Shown here: positions 1-6,678 of the stretch, in pieces
How positions within the stretch are numbered: position 1 is the first letter of the stretch
Layout: each line of letters opens with the position of its first letter
Assembly (NCBI RefSeq): GCF_000430545.1
Contig: NZ_KE387163.1
Location: forward strand, 186,001 to 250,000
Length of the DNA stretch: 64,000 nucleotides
Source: Tenacibaculum ovolyticum DSM 18103
GTDB lineage: Bacteria > Bacteroidota > Bacteroidia > Flavobacteriales > Flavobacteriaceae
Reading direction: 5' to 3'
Notes under the pieces: model-generated
Databases searched by the model: none
Seen by the model: only the letters and a program-made list of their open reading frames with translations
Told to the model about the DNA's origin: nothing
Program-made: the position numbers and the translations under genes

Positions 1-103
1 CAAAAGTTGTACCACCGCTAATAGAAGAAATAGGTGTACTCCATGCGGGATTCAAACCGCCACCTCCATAAGGTTCACGGATATTTAAATCGTATTTTAT
101 CAT
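1..103 (-). CDS. Partial CDS of the phage-like element, runs off the left edge
   Basis: An open frame starts at an ATG (complement of 101-103) and stays open to base 1, giving 34 residues beginning MIKYDLNIREPYGGGG and including a Gly-rich turn. It starts 13 bp after the stop of the upstream 252-residue gene, so it belongs to the same minus-strand operon. Too little is present to assign a family. By position it is probably another structural or unknown protein of the integrated element. The true end lies outside the window. Confidence 0.55.
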   Translation of the reverse strand, partial: MIKYDLNIREPYGGGGLNPAWSTPISSISGGTTF

Positions 104-116
104 ATAAAAAGGGGGT

Positions 117-875
117 TTAATATGGTGTGTTAACCATGTAATACTTAATATCTTTTCTAGGCTCAGACTCATCTTCAAAAGTCACCGAATCAAGGTTTCG
201 AACATCTAAGACAATACATTTTAAAAAACCATAAATTGGATCTTCTGTCTTATCATAACCAATTACACCATGGTCATCAATAGCCTTGTGTTTTAAAGAT
301 TCAGCATCTAAAATCTGCTTTTTTCCATTTCTTTTGATTTCTATTTCTGTAGGGATACTATCAATAGGGATGATAATAAACTGACCATCAACAAAAGAAA
401 CCTCTTCCTCATTTCGGTCAGCATTATATGTTTTTTCAGAAATAACATAAGGGAATGGAGAATCATTTAAACCTCCAAATATTAACATTGAAGAATCTTG
501 AATACTAGAAAGAGAAGATAAACCAATATCAACCGTATCATTTTGAGCTAAAGCAATTTCACCACCGTAAGCAACATCAATTACAGCTTGCTCAATAACA
601 TCTACTGGTTGATTAGCTGCATTAGAGCCTTCTTTTACAGAAAAAATCTTAATAGCTCTACCAGTTGTTAAAGCTTCTATTTTATTCTGAGCCTCTAAAA
701 CCATACCTACAGATAAAGGATTAAATAATTTTTGATCGTCCACATCTTGACGACTAATCTCAACTTTAAGTAAAGCATCTGGAGATACATTTTTAAGTAA
801 AACTAATTGAGGCTCATTGCCTATTTTTACTTGATGTTTTAAGGATTTCAAACCACTTAAATCTGTTTTTTTCAT
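117..875 (-). CDS. Unrecognised 252-aa protein of the phage-like element, possible structural protein
   Basis: The protein is 252 residues, without signal peptide or membrane segment. Hydrophobic and polar residues alternate in many short stretches separated by Gly/Asp/Asn turns, so it looks beta-rich. I do not recognise a family. It lies 95 bp downstream of the rolling-circle initiator gene on the same strand and is followed after 13 bp by another gene. In small ssDNA phages of Flavobacteria a protein of this size next to the replication gene is often the capsid or another virion protein, which is inference here. Start is a clear ATG. Alternatives are a DNA-binding or accessory replication protein. 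Confidence 0.6.
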   Translation of the reverse strand: MKKTDLSGLKSLKHQVKIGNEPQLVLLKNVSPDALLKVEISRQDVDDQKLFNPLSVGMVLEAQNKIEALTTGRAIKIFSVKEGSNAANQPVDVIEQAVIDVAYGGEIALAQNDTVDIGLSSLSSIQDSSMLIFGGLNDSPFPYVISEKTYNADRNEEEVSFVDGQFIIIPIDSIPTEIEIKRNGKKQILDAESLKHKAIDDHGVIGYDKTEDPIYGFLKCIVLDVRNLDSVTFEDESEPRKDIKYYMVNTPY

Positions 876-970
876 TTTAATGTATTTAAATTATTGTTTT
901 AATTCTGATACAAAAATGTGATAAACAGCGTTTTTACTGTAGACGTAGCGTCCACTGTATTTAAAAGTTT

Positions 971-2149
971 TTACAGGGGTGCAAAAATGTCAAATTGATT
1001 TGCTTTGTATGGGTCGTAAGTAGTTAGCAATTGTTTTTCTTTCTTAATACGCTGTCTTTCTTCGCTAGTAGCTTTTTTACGAAGATTTGAAGCCTTTAAA
1101 GATTCCTCGATAGTTTCATGCGTTTTAACACGTATAAAAGGCTTAGAAATGATTTTTTTAGGTTTTATAAGGTTATTCATTAAAAAGAAATGCTTTTTAA
1201 CTTCATTCCAGACGTTTAATGCCTCAGTAGATAAAACTTTATAAGTTTTACCTACAAAATGGGCGAAAAAGTCCTCAGCAACAACATTTTTAAAATGGTG
1301 TGTTCTCAGCAAATCATTAATTGCATAAAATGAAGCGTGACCCTCACTAGTTCTTGGATAGTCTAGTAGTTTTGTTGCATTAGCACACCCCCAAATAGCA
1401 CCAAGTATAGGACGTTTGTTAAACTCCGCTTTAGTCATATACTTTAATAAATAGTTCGAAGCACTATTTTTGTCTTTTAAAGCATGAACATCAGTAGTAT
1501 TAGGATTTTTATTACCATGCTTTTCAGCATAGGTATCTAAATAACCAAGTTTATCAATTTGTTTATTCCACAATTTACGATGGATAGTATGATGCAAATA
1601 TCTATCAATGACTATATGAAAATGAATATTACCATTTTTTTGAGGTTCTGCCTTCCAAACATAATGTTTCACATCATATGTTTTCTGTAAATTTTCAAGA
1701 TATCGGGTCAAACACTTTCTTAAATCAGTATCAGAATGTACTTGTTTTGATGGTAAGGTAAGCGTTACAAAAGCTAAGTATTGCTTACTTTTCTTTTTCA
1801 AAGATTTATCTTTTGATAAGGTAATCATAGAAACAAGGCATTCAATAGCCTTTTTAGCTTTTTTTTGTTGTGGTTTGCTCATTAGTCCTAGCTGCTTTAA
1901 AGTCTTTCCTTTTTTAGACATAACCATACGCTGACAATCGTACTTAAATTCATACTTTTTAACGTACTCTAAATAATCAGAAACTTTATGTTTGGTTTTA
2001 TTTAGTTTTTTTAAAGAATTACCAAAAGCAGTTTTAATGTTTTGCTTTAATACTGATGTATCACCATTACGTTTAAAGCTTAAATAGGATACGTCAAAGA
2101 ATTGCGTTATCCCATCGTTTTTTAAGACAAAGGTACAAGGAGCGTTCAT
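971..2149 (-). CDS. Rolling-circle (HUH) replication initiation protein
   Basis: This 392-residue protein has the three rolling-circle initiator motifs in order. Motif I is FVTLTLP at 127-133, motif II (the HUH metal site) is HFHIVID at 176-182, and the tyrosine motif is SNYLLKYMTK at 231-240, with Tyr233 and Tyr237 as candidate nicking residues. The N-terminal 120 residues and the C-terminal tail are Lys-rich, as expected for a DNA-binding protein. Such enzymes nick one strand at the replication origin and stay bound to its 5' end. The gene follows a strong terminator (2211-2233) and is surrounded by very small genes, which suggests a ssDNA phage or a rolling-circle plasmid integrated in the chromosome. 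The family call is firm; the type of element is inferred. Confidence 0.85.
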   Translation of the reverse strand: MNAPCTFVLKNDGITQFFDVSYLSFKRNGDTSVLKQNIKTAFGNSLKKLNKTKHKVSDYLEYVKKYEFKYDCQRMVMSKKGKTLKQLGLMSKPQQKKAKKAIECLVSMITLSKDKSLKKKSKQYLAFVTLTLPSKQVHSDTDLRKCLTRYLENLQKTYDVKHYVWKAEPQKNGNIHFHIVIDRYLHHTIHRKLWNKQIDKLGYLDTYAEKHGNKNPNTTDVHALKDKNSASNYLLKYMTKAEFNKRPILGAIWGCANATKLLDYPRTSEGHASFYAINDLLRTHHFKNVVAEDFFAHFVGKTYKVLSTEALNVWNEVKKHFFLMNNLIKPKKIISKPFIRVKTHETIEESLKASNLRKKATSEERQRIKKEKQLLTTYDPYKANQFDIFAPL

Positions 2150-2210
2150 AGGGATTTAAAGGGCTACGTTGAAATTTTCGATTTTACCGTTATGTTTTGC
2201 CAAGCCAATA

Positions 2211-2233
2211 AAAAAGAGGAGCTTCACTCCTCT
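2211..2233 (-). terminator. Intrinsic terminator between the small-gene cluster and the rep gene
   Basis: On the minus strand a 7-bp stem AGAGGAG/CTCCTCT with a five-base loop is followed by TTTTTT. It lies after the stop at 2256 and before the rep start at 2149, so it probably limits read-through into rep. Confidence 0.75.
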
Positions 2234-2255
2234 CTAGCACAGCTATGGCAAGTTT

Positions 2256-2501
2256 TTAACTGAATAATTCGAGTTGATTAGTTGGTATTAAGGGTTTTAC
2301 CTCTTTTTCTGCAAGTTGATTGTAAGGGAGTAACATTCTATCTATTGACCGAGGTTCTACAAACAATATCCTTTCAGATATATAAACCTTAGCCTGATAA
2401 ACTGAATAAATATTGTTAGTATCATCTTTTAAAAGAATATCAATTTGCTCTTTTATAAGTTCTTGCCTTGCTGCGTAGGTTATGGGGTTCTTAGCTGACA
2501 T
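2256..2501 (-). CDS. Small hypothetical protein (81 aa) of the phage-like element
   Basis: The protein is charged and soluble, starting MSAKNPITYAARQELIKEQ, with helix-rich composition and no Cys pairs or membrane segment. No family is recognised. Its ATG overlaps the 3' end of the upstream 72-residue gene by 11 bp, so the two are probably translationally coupled. It is the last gene before the terminator at 2211-2233. Confidence 0.55.
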   Translation of the reverse strand: MSAKNPITYAARQELIKEQIDILLKDDTNNIYSVYQAKVYISERILFVEPRSIDRMLLPYNQLAEKEVKPLIPTNQLELFS

Positions 2502-2709
2502 AAATACCTAGCATTTTAGATTCAATATCCTCTAATTGAAGAATAGCTAAAGCACAACGACAATCTCTTAAAAGTGTTATATCCTCCTTAACAAGAATTA
2601 ACCTACAATGTAAAGTAACAATAGAGCAATGCCTATCTGTAAAATTATAAGAAACCCTTTCCTCTAAACACTCTATTTCATTTTTTAATACTTGTATTGA
2701 ATATTTCAT
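2491..2709 (-). CDS. Small hypothetical protein (72 aa) of the phage-like element
   Basis: This short helical protein starts MKYSIQVLKNEIECLEERV and contains five Cys among 72 residues, not arranged as a recognisable zinc finger. The N-terminal 25 residues have heptad-like hydrophobic spacing, so a short coiled coil is possible. The gene overlaps the next gene by 11 bp and follows the 36-residue membrane peptide by 3 bp. Function unknown. Confidence 0.5.
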   Translation of the reverse strand: MKYSIQVLKNEIECLEERVSYNFTDRHCSIVTLHCRLILVKEDITLLRDCRCALAILQLEDIESKMLGIYVS

Positions 2710-2712
2710 GAT

Positions 2713-2823
2713 TTAGCGGTTTAAGAAGTGAGTAATGAAGTAGTTGTAATCTATTACGAGAACCGTAACAAGTCCGATAAGTGCCAACAAAAAAAGCACT
2801 ATGAAAGTTTTAAACTTTTTCAT
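2713..2823 (-). CDS. 36-aa single-pass membrane peptide
   Basis: ATG at 2821-2823 and TAA at 2713-2715 give a 36-residue peptide. MKKFKT is followed by about 19 hydrophobic residues (FIVLFLLALIGLVTVLVI) and a short polar tail ending FLNR. It fills the gap between two genes of the operon exactly, with 3 bp to the next start, and has a positive N-terminus, so it is probably real. Tiny membrane peptides like this occur in filamentous and lipid-containing ssDNA phages as coat, lysis or assembly proteins; which applies here cannot be told. Confidence 0.5.
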   Translation of the reverse strand: MKKFKTFIVLFLLALIGLVTVLVIDYNYFITHFLNR

Positions 2824-2829
2824 AATGCT

Positions 2830-3036
2830 CTATATTTTTAATTTATAAACTAATACGTAATCTGGTAGCAAGAAAGGAGAAGAATCCTTTAACCTTGTAC
2901 ATTTTACCATACCACCAAAAGAACCTAAATACTGGTACTGAGTTAAGCACGGTGAGCCCATTCGGACTTTAACAAACTTTTGTCCAATTTTTAAAGTGTT
3001 GACACGCACTGATAATACTGGCTTTGATAAAGACAT
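2830..3036 (-). CDS. Small basic hypothetical protein (68 aa)
   Basis: A 68-residue, beta-rich, basic protein starting MSLSKPVLSVRVNTLKIGQ. The pattern (SVRVNTLKIGQKFVKVRM, then VLVYKL at the end) suggests a small barrel such as a ssDNA-binding or RNA-binding fold, but no signature is visible. It lies between the 189-residue gene and the membrane peptide in the same operon. Confidence 0.5.
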   Translation of the reverse strand: MSLSKPVLSVRVNTLKIGQKFVKVRMGSPCLTQYQYLGSFGGMVKCTRLKDSSPFLLPDYVLVYKLKI

Positions 3037-3046
3037 AAATTTTTAT

Positions 3047-3610
3047 TTATGTCATTGATACGCTGCCCTTTTTTTTATGAACTAATTTTAAAGAAGATTC
3101 TTTATAGATAGTTGATATATCACCTTTTTTCAAGTCTGATAATTTTTGATAAATAATAGTTAAAACTTGCAGATAGCCATTTAAACGAGATACAGAATTA
3201 TAATCTTTTAATTTCTTCAAGGCTCTTATAAGATGTTGAGCCGAATCCTGAACAAGATTAAGTAATGTGTAAACAGCAGAAAACTTGATACAAGCATCTC
3301 CTCTACTTTGGTAAGAGTGGAAAAATTTTAAACGCTCTAAATAAGCATCAAGTGTTTGATGAACATTTAAACATTGTCGTTCATTCAATTTGAAATAATT
3401 TTCTAAGTAAACGGAATACAACTCTTTTTGAAGAGTGTTTATAACACGTATATTATCCACAATATACGAACTTATTTTACGAACATAATCTTCAGCTTTT
3501 CGCTTGTTTGTAAACTCTAACCTTTGACCTACATCAAATAATATATAGTAAGGATGTGAAGCTTTAGGAGTGTTCTCTTTTTTATAAACTGGTAATAACA
3601 ATTTTTTCAT
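3047..3610 (-). CDS. Hypothetical helical protein, first gene of the phage-like operon
   Basis: The longest frame begins at a TTG (3616), but the ATG two codons in (3610) gives MKKLLLPVYKKENTPKASH and is preferred. The protein (187 aa from this start) is mostly alpha-helical and basic, with the Lys-rich end HKKKGSVSMT. No catalytic motif is visible. As the first gene of the run it could be a regulator or a structural accessory; I do not recognise it. Upstream lies an inverted repeat (3671-3702) that may be its operator or the replication origin. Confidence 0.55.
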   Translation of the reverse strand: MKKLLLPVYKKENTPKASHPYYILFDVGQRLEFTNKRKAEDYVRKISSYIVDNIRVINTLQKELYSVYLENYFKLNERQCLNVHQTLDAYLERLKFFHSYQSRGDACIKFSAVYTLLNLVQDSAQHLIRALKKLKDYNSVSRLNGYLQVLTIIYQKLSDLKKGDISTIYKESSLKLVHKKKGSVSMT

Positions 3611-3670
3611 TTGCAATAATTTTTATCACAAAGAAATTCTTTTTTTTAAGCATTTTTAGAAATAAACAAA

Positions 3671-3702
3671 AATCAAACATTTTGTAAACTTTTTGTTTGA
3701 TT
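3671..3702. repeat. Inverted repeat upstream of the phage-like operon
   Basis: AATCAAACA (3671-3679) is the exact inverse of TGTTTGATT (3694-3702), with a 14-base spacer. It lies 60-90 bp upstream of the first gene of the element. Its place fits an operator for a repressor or a hairpin used as a replication origin by the HUH protein. It could also be a terminator for the opposite strand, but no U-run follows. Confidence 0.45.
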
Positions 3703-3786
3703 ATTCTTGTAAATCAGTGAATATGGGTCACTCTATTTAACTCTCTATTAATTATAGTACAAATATAATATATAAGTAAAACGGCG

Positions 3787-3847
3787 AATAGAACTTTTTC
3801 TGTTCTATTTTACATAGATGCAGATATAGCGCCTTTAGGTCTATATC
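3787..3847. other. Two short hairpins in the non-coding gap between phage element and island
   Basis: Two near-adjacent inverted repeats lie here: AATAGAAC/GTTCTATT (3787-3794 and 3802-3809, 7-base loop) and GATATAG/CTATATC (3823-3829 and 3841-3847, 11-base loop). No gene covers 3617-4380 on either strand that I can support. They may be terminator remnants or structured ends of the element. Confidence 0.35.
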
Positions 3848-3889
3848 GTCAGCATGTTTCATTAATACTCGTAAGCTATAATTCTATAT

Positions 3890-3923
3890 GGAGTTTATAT
3901 TGAGCGACAGTCGAAATATTAAA
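3890..3923 (+). repeat. GGAGTTTAT-type dispersed repeat, copy 1
   Basis: This 34-bp stretch matches 4075-4108 at 26 of 34 positions, sharing GGAGTTTATA, GAGC and GTCGAA in the same spacing. A related word occurs inside ribD (40244-40271). It interrupts the left flank repeat at a point where the right flank is continuous, so it probably inserted there. Confidence 0.55.
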
Positions 3924-4074
3924 TATCCCAGAATGTTCTGAATTCTTAAGAAACTCTATTAATTGGGGCATTTAGCATTTGTTTTGGGCTTTCGTGAGAA
4001 ATTCATATTCTGTATTTGAATATGCGATTCTCAATAAACATCGTAACTATACATTTGTAGCCATAATTAGACGT

Positions 4075-4108
4075 GGAGTTTATACAGAGCTTTTGTCGAA
4101 GTATAAAA
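4075..4108 (+). repeat. GGAGTTTAT-type dispersed repeat, copy 2
   Basis: Second copy of the repeat at 3890-3923, in the same orientation. Similarity also extends about 20 bp to the left, around CATAATTAGACGT versus TATAATTCTATAT. It is absent from the right flank copy near 13150-13183. Confidence 0.55.
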
Positions 4109-4380
4109 TTGCCTCTTGCCAAAATCGCTCGGATTGCTTTTTAAAATTTAAAAGCTGAAAAAAGCTTTTATTTTTAAACACAATTTGCCAACGCTTACAA
4201 CCGCATAAAAGCTAACATTTCGTTTGGTATTATATTCTCGTTTTTGAAGATGATTCCGTTTATATTTTTTTCAGGAGCTTTTCGTTTAGCTATGCGCAAC
4301 AGTACAAAATTACTCTGACGAGATAATTTCTGTACACTTGCTAACTTTGTAGTTCTAATTTAGCTTTTCATCATTTTGCG

Positions 4381-4674
4381 CTATCTTTTTAGTATATCAA
4401 TCATATTATCTAAAGCATATTTACTTAATTCAGGAATTGCATTTGTAGATATTTTAATCTCCCAATTAGATAAACTAGGAACTAAACTGACTTCATTATC
4501 TAATATTAAAATTAAAGCGATAAACAAGTTATCTTTTAATTCTCCTAATTCTTCCTTTAATATTTTAATACTGCGTTGTGTAGTATCTAAATAAATGGAT
4601 TTAAGGTGTATTTGATTATCTCCAATTAAATAATCAACTCCTACCCTACCGTTTTGTTTTTTCGAAATTTTCAT
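4381..4674 (-). CDS. 97-aa hypothetical protein at the end of the DISARM-like operon, weak PD-(D/E)XK-like pattern
   Basis: A small soluble protein with ATG start, 69 bp downstream of the drmB-like gene on the same strand. I do not recognise it with certainty. The segment D14-YLIGDNQIHL-K25, followed by strands around NLFIALILILDNEVSLVPS, resembles the core of small restriction-endonuclease-fold proteins, where an Asp is followed about ten residues later by (E/Q)-x-K in a beta-strand. Here the residue two before Lys25 is His23, so activity is doubtful. It is short for such a nuclease and may be a truncated copy or an accessory subunit. Its position, where DISARM systems usually carry drmC, makes it worth testing. 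Confidence 0.45.
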   Translation of the reverse strand: MKISKKQNGRVGVDYLIGDNQIHLKSIYLDTTQRSIKILKEELGELKDNLFIALILILDNEVSLVPSLSNWEIKISTNAIPELSKYALDNMIDILKR

Positions 4675-4743
4675 TTGAGCTTTATTAAGCTCTGATTTAA
4701 TAAATTTTTATTTAAAGTACCCATCCGTTAACAAAGTTTTATT

Positions 4744-6678
4744 TTAAACATCTTTAAAATAACCATAATCTTTATCAATTAAAATTCTTCTATCTAAATA
4801 ACAATTAAACATCTCACAAGATGTTTCTGGCAACAAAGCGCAACTGAAACAAGCAGAAAGATTCAAATTACTTACACCTTGTCCATTGGTATGATAACAT
4901 ATTGGATCAGTTGCACAATCTTTTGCTCTTATTATAGCTGAGTTTATTAATTTGCCAATTTTATTATCATCACATATTGAAGTTAAACCTCCATAGCTTC
5001 CTTCAGAACCTGCAATAGTATAAATTAGAATACCATTCATTTTTAATTCATTATCTATGTACAAACGTTCTTGAATAGAAGTCGCTGGATAACCACACAA
5101 ATACTCTAATTCTTTTATTATGAGATGAGAAAAAGTATGCAATAGGATGTATTTAGATGTTACATCTAATGAATCATTAAAATTTGAATCTAAATTATTA
5201 TGATTCTCAATTATTTTAGATGTTCGTTCTTGTATTAAAGGATTAGATTTTATCCAATTCATTAATTTATTATCATCAAAATCAAAAAAAATGCCTTCAC
5301 CATAACTTTCAATTGCAGGTAAATATTTTACGTTTAAACCTTTATTAGAGGTGAATTTTTTTATTATAATTTCTTTATTACTGTCTTCAATTTCATCATC
5401 TTTTAAAAAAGAGTCCGTTGAAATTGGTTCTTGTCTAGTGTATGAAGTTTGTACTGAAGTAAACTTTATTTTATCCATTCTGAAAATGGATTTTATTAAG
5501 CTATTTTGAAAATATGTGTCATCTATTTTTTCAAAAACTAATTCGTCTTTTCTATCTGACTTTTCATTATCTATGATAAATTTATATTCATCATATCTAT
5601 ATTCATTTTCTGATTGAGATAAAATAAAATCCTTTTCGTTAAATTTATTATCTATGAGGTTTTGAATAATACTCGAATCAATTTCTATATTTTTATATCT
5701 TTTTAGGTTTTTAGATATTTGTAAAGAATTTCCTCCATCGTCATATTCGTCCTTTATTAAATCAATAGTGAATTTATTTAATTCATCATTTGCTGGAATA
5801 TATATACTTGATAATATGTTTGGGTAATAAACGCTATTACTTGACCTAATTACAGGTTTAAATAAAATATCGCTTTTAGAAGTATTAGGAAATAATTCCT
5901 GAATTTTAATTCTTAAATTGAATAAACCAGATAAAGTTGTGAAATTTAATTGTTCACCTTTCTTATTTTTTGCTATTATCCAAATTCCTTTTAAATCATC
6001 TAATTTATCAGAAGTTTTATATTCTAACACTAAATCACCAGGTACTTGAATTTTAGATAATGATAGAGTGTCATCTAAATTTTCATTTTCGGTACTATTC
6101 GATTCTTTCGTTTGTCCTTTTTTTAACATAGACCATTTATCCCAAGGAATATCAGCAATATCACCATTTGGTGCTGTTAAAATAAAACGAACTTGTTCTA
6201 AATCAAAAAATCTTCTAGCTTTTTTTCCTTTATCCCTATTTTTAGCATAGCAACTATGGCACTTTGGTGGATGGAAATATTCTTTGTGATTTGTATCTAC
6301 ATCATTTTTCCAATTTGAAAACCATTCATCAATTTTATCAAATTTATGGCAATTATTACAATAAAACCATTCAGGGAAATATTTTGCAGAAAGTACTTTA
6401 TATTCATTTCCTCTGGGTAATCTATAACCTTGCTCTAAATCGTTTATAGGAATTCTAATAAGATTTTCTAATTCTTGAAAATACTTACTTACGCGGTTTT
6501 TAAACCTTTTGTCTTTGATTATATTATGTTCTTCAAATTTTTCGTTTACCTTCTCAAAAAAAGGCCATTCATTAAAAGGTTTAATTATAATTGAACCGTC
6601 TCTTGTCTCTATAATTGAGCCTACTCCTCCATAAGCACTTATTGCTTTTCTTGTTTGTATTTGTTCAAATTGGCCCAT
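4744..6678 (-). CDS. drmB: DISARM DrmB-like protein with DUF1998 domain
   Basis: This 644-residue protein starts MGQFEQIQTRKAISAYGGVG, typical of DUF1998 proteins that act beside a helicase. A zinc-ribbon-type set C107/C110 and C140/C143 lies in the N-terminal third. The C-terminal DUF1998 part contains HTFSHLIIKELEYLCGYP and a Cys-rich tail (C588, C594, C610, C613, C621, C626). In DISARM, DrmB forms a complex with DrmA that binds DNA and restricts phage. The start codon shares one base with the stop of the helicase gene (TAATG), so the two proteins should be made in step. The partner helicase immediately upstream supports DISARM over a stand-alone DUF1998 protein. Confidence 0.75.
   Translation of the reverse strand: MGQFEQIQTRKAISAYGGVGSIIETRDGSIIIKPFNEWPFFEKVNEKFEEHNIIKDKRFKNRVSKYFQELENLIRIPINDLEQGYRLPRGNEYKVLSAKYFPEWFYCNNCHKFDKIDEWFSNWKNDVDTNHKEYFHPPKCHSCYAKNRDKGKKARRFFDLEQVRFILTAPNGDIADIPWDKWSMLKKGQTKESNSTENENLDDTLSLSKIQVPGDLVLEYKTSDKLDDLKGIWIIAKNKKGEQLNFTTLSGLFNLRIKIQELFPNTSKSDILFKPVIRSSNSVYYPNILSSIYIPANDELNKFTIDLIKDEYDDGGNSLQISKNLKRYKNIEIDSSIIQNLIDNKFNEKDFILSQSENEYRYDEYKFIIDNEKSDRKDELVFEKIDDTYFQNSLIKSIFRMDKIKFTSVQTSYTRQEPISTDSFLKDDEIEDSNKEIIIKKFTSNKGLNVKYLPAIESYGEGIFFDFDDNKLMNWIKSNPLIQERTSKIIENHNNLDSNFNDSLDVTSKYILLHTFSHLIIKELEYLCGYPATSIQERLYIDNELKMNGILIYTIAGSEGSYGGLTSICDDNKIGKLINSAIIRAKDCATDPICYHTNGQGVSNLNLSACFSCALLPETSCEMFNCYLDRRILIDKDYGYFKDV

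Larger units (their letters stand above)
3751..4185 (+). repeat. Left flanking degenerate direct repeat of the DISARM-like island
   Basis: This non-coding stretch shares four collinear exact words with 13012-13196 in the same orientation: ATTATAGTACAAAT (3751-3764), TTAAATATCCCA (3919-3930), ATATTCTGTA (4005-4014) and TTTTAAACACAATT (4172-4185). Weaker similarity runs between them. This copy is longer because it contains two copies of a GGAGTTTAT-type repeat (3890-3923 and 4075-4108) that the right copy lacks. Together the copies bracket the operon at 4381-12750. Confidence 0.55.

Noticed and set aside
3757..3790. Complete dif site in the left flank (TATAATATAT core)
   Set aside because: The arms do not match dif spacing; a two-base shift breaks the alignment.
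4172..4330. Integron attC-like site or cassette border near GCTAAC and GCCAACGC words
   Set aside because: No paired inverse core sites or integrase were found; the words alone are too short.
4376..4594. Plus-strand 72-codon frame antisense to the 97-aa gene
   Set aside because: It lies fully over the minus-strand gene, has no promoter and reads as low-complexity hydrophobic sequence.
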